Source: Bacteroides sp.
Lineage (GTDB): Bacteria > Bacteroidota > Bacteroidia > Bacteroidales > Bacteroidaceae
Length of the DNA: 25,723 nucleotides
Assembly: GCA_019414725.1 (NCBI GenBank)
Contig: DXLM01000047.1
Location: 1-25,723, forward strand
Direction of reading: 5' to 3'
Under the pieces are notes generated by a model. That model saw nothing but the letters and a program-made list of their open reading frames with translations, was not told where the DNA came from and searched no databases. The position numbers were made by a program, and so were the translations under genes. Shown here in pieces: positions 14,005 to 22,528 of this stretch. Every line of letters starts with the position of its first letter. Within the stretch, counting starts at the first letter, position 1.

Positions 14005-16977
14005 ATGGAAAGAAGAATTCGTAAATTAATAAGGGTAAGTGCCATTACAGTGGGAGCCTTGCTGCTTACTGGGTTTGTGGTAGTGGCTTTTGTGATTAAC
14101 TATGTATTTACACCAGATAAATTAACTCCGATAGTGTTGAATGTTGCTAATCGTTCACTGGATGCTGATTTGAAGGTAGAAAGTGTAGAATTGACTTTCT
14201 TTTCTACCTTTCCTCAATTTGGGTTAAAAGTTGACGAAGGTTTCTTGGTTTCTAAAGTATTGAATGATAGTCTTCCACAAAAGACCGATTCTTTATTGGC
14301 GTTTAAAGAATGTGTGTTGATAGTGAATCCTTTGGATTATTTTTTGAAAAATAAGATCAGTGTCTATAATTTGTCTTTGAAAAATGTTGCTGTTTATGCT
14401 TATCGAAATAAAACAGGTAAGGCGAATTGGGAGATAGTGAAAACTTCTTCGGATACATTGGCTGTGGAAAAAGATACAATTTCACAAAATAAATTTGATA
14501 GCGAGATAGATATCCGTCAGGTTGAGCTAGAACATGCCAATTTGATTTTTGATGATCGTAATACAGAGGTTTATTCACGTATAGATGATGTTGATTTGCG
14601 CCTAAAGCTGGCGTTGACAAAAGGAGTTTCTTCATTGGGAGTAGAATTTGAAAATAAAAATATTCTTTTTTGGCAGCAAGGTGAATTATTGATTAATAAA
14701 GTAGCGGCTTCCTTGCAGACTGATATTGAGATAGACAGGTCTACGGCATTGTGGACATTGAAAAATACAGGATTGACTATAAATGGTATCCGGCTGGATG
14801 TAAACGGTGAATTAAAACGTGATACAGTTACCAAGATGGTGGGTGTGAACTTGAAATATGGACTACATGCACCTTCCATGGAAACAGTCATGAATATGAT
14901 TCCCGAGGCTTATGTGAAACGTGGACAAATTTCGGCAAAAGGTGAGGTTAAGGTTGATGGAACATTGGAAGGTAATTATGGAAACAAACAGCTTCCGGCG
15001 GTATCATTGAATATAAAGATTAATGATGCATCCGCCCGATATGAAGGACTTCCTTATGGTATTGATAATTTTACGGCTGATTTTGAATCGTATATTGATT
15101 TGATGCGTCGCAATCCTTCATTTTTGAACTTGAAAATTCTTCATTTTGAGGGAGCACATACCAAGATTCTAGCAGATGCCAAAGTGGAGGATTTATTGAT
15201 AGATCCACTTATAACACTTCATACTGAATCTACAGTTGACTTGGATGCTTTAGCTAAAACTTTCCCTTTGCAGGAAAATGTAACCATCCGTGGTAAATTA
15301 GATGCGGGTTTAAATTTAAAATGTCGTCTTTCTTCTTTGAAAAAGCAGGATATTGGACGTATCAGGTTAGGGGGAAGATTGGCTTTAAAGGATTTTGAGT
15401 TAAAAGACACTGCTAAAGATTTTAATTTTTTAGGTAATGCCGATTTAAAATTCAGTGATAGTGAAACTTTGCAGGCTGAATTGGATATCAGAGAAATAAT
15501 ATTGAATAGTAGGAAATTTGTTTCAGAGATAGATCGGATGAAAGCGAAGGTTGTTTCAACCAATCCTCAAGATACCACAAAGATTGTCACTTTGCAATGT
15601 GAATTGGAAATGAATAAATTGCGTGCGAATATAGGAGATTCGCTTAAAATATATAGTGGCAAGACTACTGGAACTGGCGAACTTGCTCCGAAGGAACAAA
15701 ATTCGGCAATGCCGATGATTAGCTTTTCCATGCGTACGGATTCTCTTTTCTTTAATGCCAATGAAACGAAGTTGGCGTTAGGCGTGGCAGGTATTAAGGC
15801 GAAATTGGAAAAGAAAAATGATTCGTTATGGATACCTCGGGGAATTGTTGGTTTTGATAGGTTGTTGGTACATACTCCTGAATTTGGTTTACCTTTACGA
15901 GTACGTAAGACAGCTGTAACAGTAGATGGTCCGAAAATAACATTAAGAAATGCCTCTTTGAAAATAGGGCATTCAGATATGGTTGCTACCGGTGAGGTAA
16001 TGGGATTATATCGTGCGATGACTAAAAATGAAACTTTAAAAGCGCGTTTAGCAATCTCTTCTGAGATGATTGATTGTAATCAATTGATAAATTCATTCTC
16101 TTTATCTGAAGATTCAGTATCTGTGGCGGTGACAGACACAGTGTCTCCAACAGAAATGAAGTTGTTTGTGTTACCGGGTAATTTGGATTTTGAATTACAG
16201 ACAGATTTGAAAAAAGTAGTGTTTGGAAAGGTGGAATTTGAAGATGTGTGTGGAAAGGTAGATTTGAAAAATCGTACATTATATTTAAGAAATTTGGAAA
16301 TGCGTGCATTGGATGCTGATATGAAGGCGGTTATGGTATATCGTGCGGATTCAGTCAGAGGAGGATATACAGGCTTTGACTTTAAAATTAGGGATATAAA
16401 TATAGCTAAGCTGGTAGATTTTATACCTTCAATGGATACCATTGTACCTATGCTGAGATCTTTTGAAGGAAGGGTTCAGTTTGATGTGGCTGCAGAGGCA
16501 CGTCTGGATTCAAATATGAATATTCGTATACCTACTTTGCGTTCGGCCATGTATATAAAAGGGGACAGTTTGGTGTTGATGGATGGTGAGACCTTTGCCG
16601 AAATTTCAAAGATGTTGATGTTTAAAAATAAAAAGAAGAATGTATTTGATAGTATTTCGGTTAATGTAGTTGTTAATGACGGTAGTGTTCTTGTTTATCC
16701 ATTTCAAGTGTCTATAGATCGTTATAAAGCTGCTATAGGGGGAGAGCAAGGACTGGATATGAATTTTAAATATCATATATCCATTTTGAAATCGCCTTTG
16801 CCTTTTAAGGCTGGAGTGAATATTTCCGGTAATCTGGATAAGATGAAAATACGTGTAGGTAAAGCCAAATATAAAGATGATGTGACTCCTGCTGCCATTC
16901 ATAAAGTAGATAGTACGCGTATGGATTTAGGAAGGCGTATTGTGGAACGGTTTCATCGTATTGTAGGGGTAAGATAG
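14005..16977 (+). CDS. AsmA-like envelope protein
   Basis: A 990-residue protein with a basic N terminus, one membrane segment (about residues 8-33) and a very long periplasmic region rich in alternating hydrophobic beta strands. This is the pattern of the AsmA/TamB/YhdP superfamily, which forms lipid-conducting grooves between the membranes. The opening after the anchor (residues conserved as LTPIVLNVANRSLDADLKVE) and the late part from about residue 830 fit AsmA-like domains. Homologs in Proteobacteria take part in phospholipid movement to the outer membrane; the same role here is inference. The frame is open to 13969, but the likely promoter falls inside that extension, so I use the ATG at 14005. 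It is a single gene ending at a strong hairpin. Confidence 0.82.
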   Translation: MERRIRKLIRVSAITVGALLLTGFVVVAFVINYVFTPDKLTPIVLNVANRSLDADLKVESVELTFFSTFPQFGLKVDEGFLVSKVLNDSLPQKTDSLLAFKECVLIVNPLDYFLKNKISVYNLSLKNVAVYAYRNKTGKANWEIVKTSSDTLAVEKDTISQNKFDSEIDIRQVELEHANLIFDDRNTEVYSRIDDVDLRLKLALTKGVSSLGVEFENKNILFWQQGELLINKVAASLQTDIEIDRSTALWTLKNTGLTINGIRLDVNGELKRDTVTKMVGVNLKYGLHAPSMETVMNMIPEAYVKRGQISAKGEVKVDGTLEGNYGNKQLPAVSLNIKINDASARYEGLPYGIDNFTADFESYIDLMRRNPSFLNLKILHFEGAHTKILADAKVEDLLIDPLITLHTESTVDLDALAKTFPLQENVTIRGKLDAGLNLKCRLSSLKKQDIGRIRLGGRLALKDFELKDTAKDFNFLGNADLKFSDSETLQAELDIREIILNSRKFVSEIDRMKAKVVSTNPQDTTKIVTLQCELEMNKLRANIGDSLKIYSGKTTGTGELAPKEQNSAMPMISFSMRTDSLFFNANETKLALGVAGIKAKLEKKNDSLWIPRGIVGFDRLLVHTPEFGLPLRVRKTAVTVDGPKITLRNASLKIGHSDMVATGEVMGLYRAMTKNETLKARLAISSEMIDCNQLINSFSLSEDSVSVAVTDTVSPTEMKLFVLPGNLDFELQTDLKKVVFGKVEFEDVCGKVDLKNRTLYLRNLEMRALDADMKAVMVYRADSVRGGYTGFDFKIRDINIAKLVDFIPSMDTIVPMLRSFEGRVQFDVAAEARLDSNMNIRIPTLRSAMYIKGDSLVLMDGETFAEISKMLMFKNKKKNVFDSISVNVVVNDGSVLVYPFQVSIDRYKAAIGGEQGLDMNFKYHISILKSPLPFKAGVNISGNLDKMKIRVGKAKYKDDVTPAAIHKVDSTRMDLGRRIVERFHRIVGVR

Positions 16978-17001
16978 AAAAGGGATTTATTTTGTTTATA
17001 T

Positions 17002-17040
17002 AAAAAAGCTCCTTCACGAAAGTCATGAAGGAGCTTTTCC
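17002..17040. terminator. Bidirectional terminator between the AsmA-like gene and nrdJ
   Basis: A perfect 13-bp stem (arms 17004-17016 and 17026-17038) has six As on its left and a T-rich right flank. It serves both convergent genes. Confidence 0.92.
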
Positions 17041-17069
17041 TTTGTGTTGTTACATTATATAATAAACCA

Positions 17070-19616
17070 TTATCCACATCTCGATGTGCCACAAGTCTTG
17101 CAGATCAAGCATCCTTCTTGATATACGAGAGTTTCATTTCCGCAATTGGGACATTTTTGTCCTTCGGCACTAGTACCATCTGTTACATATTTTTTCAGTG
17201 CTCGTTCTACACCATTTTTCCATGTGTTAATGTTTTCACTGTCAAGTTGCAGAGAATCTACCAGTTTGATAACACGATCAATAGGCATTCTCCAACGAAG
17301 TACACCCGAAATCAATTTAGCATAGTTCCAATATTCTTTGTTGAACTTTTCGGACAAACCTTCAATGGTTGTTTTGTATCCACGTTTGTTTTCAAACTGG
17401 AAATCATATCGTTTGTTGCCTTCTTCATCAATGTTTTTGATGATGCGTCCGGTAGTGACCGATTTGGGCAATGAAATACCTTCTTCATCATCTTGCAGAC
17501 CGGTAAAGATTTCGTATGGATGTCCATCCAACAAGCCTACAAATGCAACCCATTTTTCTTTGTTGTTTTGGAAACGTACTACTTCCGCTTCCAGTACTTT
17601 GGGGCGCACTTCTACTACCGTAGGTGGTTTGCAAGGGGGAAGTTCTTCTTTTTTGTCTTTCTTGTCCTTTTGGGTAGAAAGTAAAACTCCGGAGCGGGAG
17701 CCATCACGATAAACGGTACATCCTTTGCATCCTGAACGCCATGCCTCTACATACAAGCGGTTTACCAATGCTTCATCTACGTCATTGGGCAAATTGATAG
17801 TTACGCTGATTGAATGGTCAACCCATTTTTGGATGCGTCCTTGCATTTTTACTTTCATCAGCCAGTCTACATCATTTGATGTGGCTTTATAATAAGGTGA
17901 CTTTTCTACCAATTTGTCAATTTCTTCTTGTGTATAACGCTTGGTGGGATCGTAACCGTTTACTGTCATCCATTCCACAAATTTATGGTGGAATACAATA
18001 TATTCCTCAAATGCATCTCCTGTTTCATCTACAAAATCTACGTGTGTCTGAGGATCATTCGGATTGACTTTTCTTCTACGTTTATACACCGGCATAAACA
18101 CCGGCTCTATGCCGGAAGTAGTTTGGGTCATTAGGCTGGTAGTTCCGGTGGGAGCTATGGTCAGGCAGGCGATATTACGTCGTCCGTATTTTTTCATCTC
18201 CTCATATAATTCTGGATCAGCTTCTTTTAAGCGGTTGATGAACGGATTGTTTTTTTCTCGTTCACTGTCATAGATAGCGAATGCTCCACGTTCTTTTGCC
18301 ATGTTAACAGATGAACGATAGGCTTCCAGAGCGATTGTTTTATGTACTTGTTCAGAAAACTCTGTTGCTTCTTCTGTTCCGTAGCGTAACCCCATAGCGG
18401 CAAGCATATCCCCTTCAGCTGTGATACCTACGCCTGTACGTCTTCCCTGTCCGCTCTTTTTATAAATTTTTTCCCATAAATGTTTCTCTGCTTCTTTTAC
18501 TTCCTCACTTTCGGGATCGGAATCGATTTTAGCTATGATTTTCTCGATTTTTTCCAATTCCAAGTCAATGATGTCATCCATAATGCGCTGGGCCAATGCC
18601 ACATGCTTTTTGAATAAGTCGAAATCAAAGTAAGCCTCCTTTGTATAAGGGTTTACTACGTATGAGTATAAGTTGATAGCTAATAAGCGACAAGAATCGT
18701 AGGGACACAGGGGTATTTCACCACAAGGATTGGTAGAAACAGTACGATATCCTAAATCGGCATAACAGTCTGGTACGGATTCACGGATGATGGTGTCCCA
18801 AAATAATACACCGGGTTCAGCAGACTTCCATGCGTTATGGACAATCTTTTTCCATAACGCAGATGCATCAATGTCTTTCGTGAAAACAGGTTGATCGGAA
18901 TCTACCGGGTATTGTTGTTTGTAAGGAGTGCCATTTACAGCTGCCTGCATAAATGCATCATCTAGTTTCACGGATACATTAGCACCGGTTACTTTGCCTT
19001 CGGTCATTTTGGCATCAATAAATGCTTCTGAATCTGGATGCTTGATGGATACGCTTAACATTAAAGCACCACGACGTCCGTCTTGCGCTACTTCACGTGT
19101 TGAATTGGAATAACGTTCCATGAAGGGCACCAGTCCGGTGGAAGTCAGTGCTGAATTTTTAACCGGAGAACCTTTTGGTCGTATATGAGATAAATCATGT
19201 CCTACGCCACCACGACGTTTCATTAATTGTACTTGTTCCTCATCAATGCGGATTATACCTCCGTATGAGTCGGCTGCTCCATCAATTCCAATGACAAAGC
19301 AGTTTGATAAGGAAGCCACTTGAAAGTCGTTCCCGATACCTGTCATAGGGCTACCTTGCGGAACAATGTATTTAAAGTGATCCAATAATTCGTAAAGCTG
19401 CTGTGCGTTTAACCCGTTCTGATATTTAGCTTCAATGCGGGCTACTTCATTTGCAATGCGCCAATGCATATCTTCGGGAGACTTTTCGAAAATGTTCCCG
19501 AAAGAATCTTTTACTGCATATTTGTTTACCCAAACCCTTGCAGCAAGTTCATCACCTTTGAAGTATTGTAAAGATGCTTCAAAAGCTTCGTCATAGGTGT
19601 ACGTTTGTCTTTCCAC
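17070..19616 (-). CDS. nrdJ: Class II ribonucleotide reductase, B12-dependent
   Basis: An 848-residue adenosylcobalamin-dependent ribonucleotide reductase, which makes deoxyribonucleotides with or without oxygen. The finger-loop motif NPCGE carries the thiyl Cys298 with the conserved Asn and Glu at -2 and +2. LAINLYSYV and APTGTTS further on complete the barrel. After about residue 650 come a linker and a C-terminal region ending in two cysteine pairs and a CxxC (CPNC, CLICKTC), a likely zinc-binding or redox tail. Length and layout fit NrdJ, and no small subunit gene adjoins. The start is a GTG at 19614-19616; no Shine-Dalgarno is seen. The leader of about 72 nt is too short for a cobalamin riboswitch. 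The ten bases before the perfect bidirectional terminator are otherwise featureless. Confidence 0.93.
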   Translation of the reverse strand: MERQTYTYDEAFEASLQYFKGDELAARVWVNKYAVKDSFGNIFEKSPEDMHWRIANEVARIEAKYQNGLNAQQLYELLDHFKYIVPQGSPMTGIGNDFQVASLSNCFVIGIDGAADSYGGIIRIDEEQVQLMKRRGGVGHDLSHIRPKGSPVKNSALTSTGLVPFMERYSNSTREVAQDGRRGALMLSVSIKHPDSEAFIDAKMTEGKVTGANVSVKLDDAFMQAAVNGTPYKQQYPVDSDQPVFTKDIDASALWKKIVHNAWKSAEPGVLFWDTIIRESVPDCYADLGYRTVSTNPCGEIPLCPYDSCRLLAINLYSYVVNPYTKEAYFDFDLFKKHVALAQRIMDDIIDLELEKIEKIIAKIDSDPESEEVKEAEKHLWEKIYKKSGQGRRTGVGITAEGDMLAAMGLRYGTEEATEFSEQVHKTIALEAYRSSVNMAKERGAFAIYDSEREKNNPFINRLKEADPELYEEMKKYGRRNIACLTIAPTGTTSLMTQTTSGIEPVFMPVYKRRRKVNPNDPQTHVDFVDETGDAFEEYIVFHHKFVEWMTVNGYDPTKRYTQEEIDKLVEKSPYYKATSNDVDWLMKVKMQGRIQKWVDHSISVTINLPNDVDEALVNRLYVEAWRSGCKGCTVYRDGSRSGVLLSTQKDKKDKKEELPPCKPPTVVEVRPKVLEAEVVRFQNNKEKWVAFVGLLDGHPYEIFTGLQDDEEGISLPKSVTTGRIIKNIDEEGNKRYDFQFENKRGYKTTIEGLSEKFNKEYWNYAKLISGVLRWRMPIDRVIKLVDSLQLDSENINTWKNGVERALKKYVTDGTSAEGQKCPNCGNETLVYQEGCLICKTCGTSRCG

Positions 19617-19694
19617 TTTTATTTTTAGATTTACTGTAATATCAATAAGTTGTTTTAGTGTAGAAGTTACAACTCATTATAATAAAAGTTTCGG

Positions 19695-19725
19695 CAAAGC
19701 TATATATGTTTTTTCAATTAACAAA
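19695..19725 (-). promoter_or_regulatory. Promoter of nrdJ
   Basis: The minus strand has TTTG (19722-19725), 19 nt, then TAGCTTTG (19695-19702), a perfect match to the Bacteroides promoter. The predicted start near 19688 gives a leader of about 72 nt. Confidence 0.82.
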
Positions 19726-19937
19726 ATAAAAAGCAGATAAGTTTTCAACAAATTGAAAGTTATCCAAGAATATTTGTTAATTTATTGATTATCAAAAGAT
19801 ATATATGCTTGCTTATTTGTAGAAGTTTTCTGTTTTGAAAATTTTGATGGAGGGGATGAGTGATTGACTAGTTGAAAAGGCCAGATTCTTAGCATATAAT
19901 ATTTTGCAAAAAATGCATTATTACTCTTTTCTTTTTT

Positions 19938-19945
19938 TATCTTTG
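19938..19945 (+). promoter_or_regulatory. -7 element of the nitroreductase gene
   Basis: TATCTTTG lies 14 nt before the ATG at 19960, so the leader would be very short. The nearest TTTG upstream is at a poor distance. Confidence 0.6.
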
Positions 19946-19959
19946 CAAGAAAAATATAT

Positions 19960-20700
19960 ATGGAATCGATAAATAATAGACGGACGATCCGTAAATATAA
20001 GCAGGAAGATATTTCTGCTTCTTTGTTAAATGATTTGCTTGAAAAGGCGTTCCGTGCTTCTACAATGGGTAATATGCAATTATATAGTGTGATTGTGACT
20101 CGTGACAAGCAGATGAAAGAGAGATTGGCACCTGCCCATTTTAATCAACCGATGGTAACAGGTGCTCCGGTTGTACTGACTTTTTGTGCGGATTTTAACC
20201 GTTTTAGTAAATGGTGCAGAGAGCGTAAGGCGGTACCGGGTTATGACAATCCCATTTCTTTTTTGAATGCTGCTACGGATGCATTGCTTGTGACTCAGAA
20301 CTTTTGTACATTGGCTGAGGAAAATGGATTAGGTATTTGTTTTTTGGGAACAACGATTTATAATCCTGATCAAATTATTGATATCCTTCAGTTGCCGGAA
20401 TTGGTTATGCCGGTGGCTACTATTACAGTAGGATATCCGGATGAATGCCCTCCACAAGTCGATCGTCTTCCTATAGAGGGTATTTTGCATGAAGAATTGT
20501 ATCATGATTATACCAAAGAGGATATTGATCGTATTTATAGATATAAAGAGTCACTTCCGGAAAATCATCAGTTTATTAAAGAAAATCATAAGGAAACACT
20601 GGCTCAGGTATTTACTGAGGTCAGATACAAGAAGTCGGATAATGAATGTATGTCTGTAACTTTGAAAGAAACCTTGAAGAAACAGGGTTTTGAGAAGTGA
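19960..20700 (+). CDS. Nitroreductase family protein
   Basis: A 246-residue FMN-dependent oxidoreductase of the nitroreductase family. The N-terminal RRTIRKYKQEDI motif binds the FMN phosphate. The segments around NAATDALLVTQNFCTLAEENGLG (about residues 105-127) and ICFLGTT fit the flavin and dimer interface. The C-terminal part (about 180-246) is charged and helical. Such enzymes reduce nitroaromatics or quinones with NAD(P)H; the natural substrate here is unknown. Whether it activates nitro drugs such as metronidazole cannot be judged from sequence. Single gene, convergent with dnaA, ending at the long hairpin. Confidence 0.85.
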   Translation: MESINNRRTIRKYKQEDISASLLNDLLEKAFRASTMGNMQLYSVIVTRDKQMKERLAPAHFNQPMVTGAPVVLTFCADFNRFSKWCRERKAVPGYDNPISFLNAATDALLVTQNFCTLAEENGLGICFLGTTIYNPDQIIDILQLPELVMPVATITVGYPDECPPQVDRLPIEGILHEELYHDYTKEDIDRIYRYKESLPENHQFIKENHKETLAQVFTEVRYKKSDNECMSVTLKETLKKQGFEK

Positions 20701-20724
20701 ATTGCCGGGAACTATCAATCTTAA

Positions 20725-20780
20725 AACAGAGGTGCGCAGAGGGAAATAAAGAAAATGCCCTTTGCGCACCTCTGTGGTTT
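20725..20780. terminator. Long hairpin between the nitroreductase gene and dnaA
   Basis: A 17-bp stem with one G-U pair (arms 20727-20743 and 20758-20774, extended by one A-T pair) has a 14-nt loop. The right flank is GGTTTTATT and the left flank is TTAAAA, so termination is possible in either direction, though the T tracts are short. The CAGAGGTGCGCA arms resemble a dispersed repeat more than an ordinary terminator. Confidence 0.75.
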
Positions 20781-20784
20781 TATT

Positions 20785-22200
20785 CTATTTCCTTTTGAGA
20801 GAAGCTTCAATTTCCTCAATATCCGCTTTAAATGCTTTGTCAACCTCTACTTGGTCTTTTACTATTTTGCAAGCGTGCAATACGGTTGCATGATCTTTAT
20901 TACCTATTAATTTACCAATTTTGGAAGAAGAGGAGTCTGTATGTTTTTTGGCCAGATACATAGCTACCTGACGTACTTGTACCACTTCTCTTTTTCTTGT
21001 TTTAGTATGGATGGCAGATTCTTCTATCTCGTAATGGCTGCATACTTTCTGTATGATATCTTCTACTGTGACAGGTTTGCTCTCACAACAGCGTACAGCT
21101 TTTCGTACAATTCTTTCAGCCAAATCCAAATCGACATCACGCTTGAAAATAATGGATTGTGCCAAAAGTGAATTAATGATGCCCTCTAATTCACGTACAC
21201 TTTCATTTACGTTTTCAGCAATATAATTAATTACTGTTTCCGGTATATTCAAACCGTCACGACGTATTTTATTACGTAAGATATTCTTTCTCAATTCTAC
21301 GTCCGGCTTTTCCAATTCGGCCACTAAGCCCCATTTAAAGCGGGTCAGAAGGCGTTCTTCCATACCTTGTAGCATTACCGGCGCACGGTCAGAAGTCAGA
21401 ATAAGTTGCTTACCGTTCTGGTGCAGATGGTTAAAGATGTGGAAGAATGTGTTCTGGGTTTTGGTTACTCCGGCGAATTCTTGAATATCATCAATAATCA
21501 AAACGTCTATGGTTTGATAAAAACTAATGAAATCATTGAAATGATTGGTACGAACAGAGTCAGTGTATTGCACCTGAAACAGATGTGCTGATACGTACAA
21601 TACTCTTTTTTCAGGATATAATTCCTTGATGCGGGTACCAATAGCATTAGTCAAGTGAGTTTTGCCCACACCGGATGGTCCATACAAAAACAAAGGGTTG
21701 AATGTTTTTGCCGGATTTTTAGCTACAGTTTCTCCTACTGTACGTGAGAACTCATTACTATTTCCTTTTATGAAATTCTCAAAATTGTAATTTGGATTCA
21801 AATGTGGGTCTAAATCCTGCGGAGCCGGTGCCTGCATTGGATTAGGTGCCTTGTTACCATCTCGTATAACTGTTTGTGTGGGTAGTGCTGAAGAGCGTTT
21901 GCTTCCCTCCATGTTAACAGTTATATGGTTGGTCTTATCGGTCAAGATACAATACATAAGTTGCGTTCCCTCCCCAATTTCTTTATATAGGGCAGCGCGC
22001 AGCAAGTCCACAAACTTTTCTTCTAGAAATTCATAGAAGAATGGGCTGGGGACGCCAATTGTCAGTGCCTTGTCCTCATATTTAAGCGGTACGATAGGCT
22101 CAAACCACGTTTTAAAGGTCGTTTCTGGTACGTTGTCTCTGATAAGGTTCAGGCAACGACCCCATAAAACGACGTGATCGTTTTCAATCATATGAAACAT
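20785..22200 (-). CDS. dnaA: Chromosomal replication initiator DnaA
   Basis: A 471-residue initiator ATPase that binds DnaA boxes and opens the origin. Domain I covers about residues 1-85 (WFEPIVPL segment), followed by a proline-rich linker. The AAA+ domain has Walker A GPSGVGKT near residue 175 and Walker B LIIDDIQ near 235, with arginine-finger and sensor regions after. Domain IV carries the DNA-binding signature KDHATVLHACK near residue 435. The start is the ATG at 22200 (MFHMIEN); the ATG at 22191, three codons later, is an equally good alternative. No perfect -7 box is visible upstream. Adjacent genes are not dnaN or recF, so this is not the classical dnaA-dnaN cluster. Confidence 0.97.
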   Translation of the reverse strand: MFHMIENDHVVLWGRCLNLIRDNVPETTFKTWFEPIVPLKYEDKALTIGVPSPFFYEFLEEKFVDLLRAALYKEIGEGTQLMYCILTDKTNHITVNMEGSKRSSALPTQTVIRDGNKAPNPMQAPAPQDLDPHLNPNYNFENFIKGNSNEFSRTVGETVAKNPAKTFNPLFLYGPSGVGKTHLTNAIGTRIKELYPEKRVLYVSAHLFQVQYTDSVRTNHFNDFISFYQTIDVLIIDDIQEFAGVTKTQNTFFHIFNHLHQNGKQLILTSDRAPVMLQGMEERLLTRFKWGLVAELEKPDVELRKNILRNKIRRDGLNIPETVINYIAENVNESVRELEGIINSLLAQSIIFKRDVDLDLAERIVRKAVRCCESKPVTVEDIIQKVCSHYEIEESAIHTKTRKREVVQVRQVAMYLAKKHTDSSSSKIGKLIGNKDHATVLHACKIVKDQVEVDKAFKADIEEIEASLKRK

Positions 22201-22366
22201 TTATTATAAAAAGCGAAACTTCTACAATGCAAATTTCGAAATGAATTTCTGAAAAAACAAATCGCTTTTTTCTTGCTTTTTATTTTTAAAGAGTAATATC
22301 TTTAGTTTCAGTTACTTATAAAAACCTCTATCTAAAGGCTTTTGAAAGATTCTTGTTGTTTGATAA

Positions 22367-22396
22367 TTGACTGATTCTTAGCTGACTATCAGTCAA
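22367..22396. repeat. 9-bp inverted repeat upstream of dnaA
   Basis: TTGACTGAT (22367-22375) and ATCAGTCAA (22388-22396) are perfect inverted copies around a 12-nt loop. A second small hairpin, CTGA (22382-22385) with TCAG (22389-22392), uses part of the same right arm, so the two pairings exclude each other. Confidence 0.75.
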
Positions 22397-22421
22397 AATA
22401 GGCTTTTATTTATTTTAAATG

Positions 22422-22502
22422 AAATAAGTCTACATGGTATTTCTTCCCTATTTGCAGTCATTTACTGAAAATAAGTGGAAAAATGGTTGAGTAGACTTAT
22501 TT
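22422..22502. repeat. 81-bp concentric imperfect palindrome
   Basis: Three nested pairings share one centre near 22462. The outer arms are a perfect 12 bp (AAATAAGTCTAC at 22422-22433 with 22491-22502). The middle arms pair 8 bp with one bulge (22439-22447 with 22477-22484). The inner arms pair 7 of 8 (22451-22458 with 22464-22471, loop CATTT). As RNA on either strand it could form one long hairpin. Confidence 0.75.
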
Positions 22503-22528
22503 AGAATATTTTTAAATTAGCAAATCTG

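Larger units (their letters stand above)
19617..19959. other. Intergenic region between nrdJ and the nitroreductase gene
   Basis: 343 bp without a gene, AT-rich, holding two divergent promoters. It also contains an 11-bp palindrome TTGATTATCAA at 19785-19795 and two copies of TGTAGAAGTT (19659-19668 and 19818-19827). I found no cobalamin riboswitch and no NrdR-box pair. Confidence 0.7.
22201..22528. other. Intergenic region upstream of dnaA
   Basis: 328 bp without a gene, strongly AT-rich. It contains two inverted-repeat structures (22367-22396 and 22422-22502) and one TGTAGAAGTT motif (22217-22226 on the minus strand). I see no cluster of DnaA boxes: the best match, TTTTCCACT at 22474-22482 on the minus strand, fits TTATCCACA at 7 of 9 positions. 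Use as an origin is therefore not supported. Confidence 0.6.

Noticed and set aside
17070..17078. Perfect DnaA box TTATCCACA
   Set aside because: It is a single copy overlapping the nrdJ stop codon, with no other boxes or AT-rich unwinding element nearby, so it is compatible with chance.
17025..17474. Plus-strand open frame over the nrdJ terminus
   Set aside because: It starts inside the terminator hairpin and is antisense to conserved NrdJ sequence.
19617..19694. Cobalamin riboswitch before nrdJ
   Set aside because: The leader is too short, and no B12-box-like sequence or multi-stem fold is visible.
22201..22528. Chromosomal origin next to dnaA
   Set aside because: No cluster of DnaA boxes; only one 7-of-9 match. 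A GC-skew plot of the whole chromosome would be needed to place the origin.
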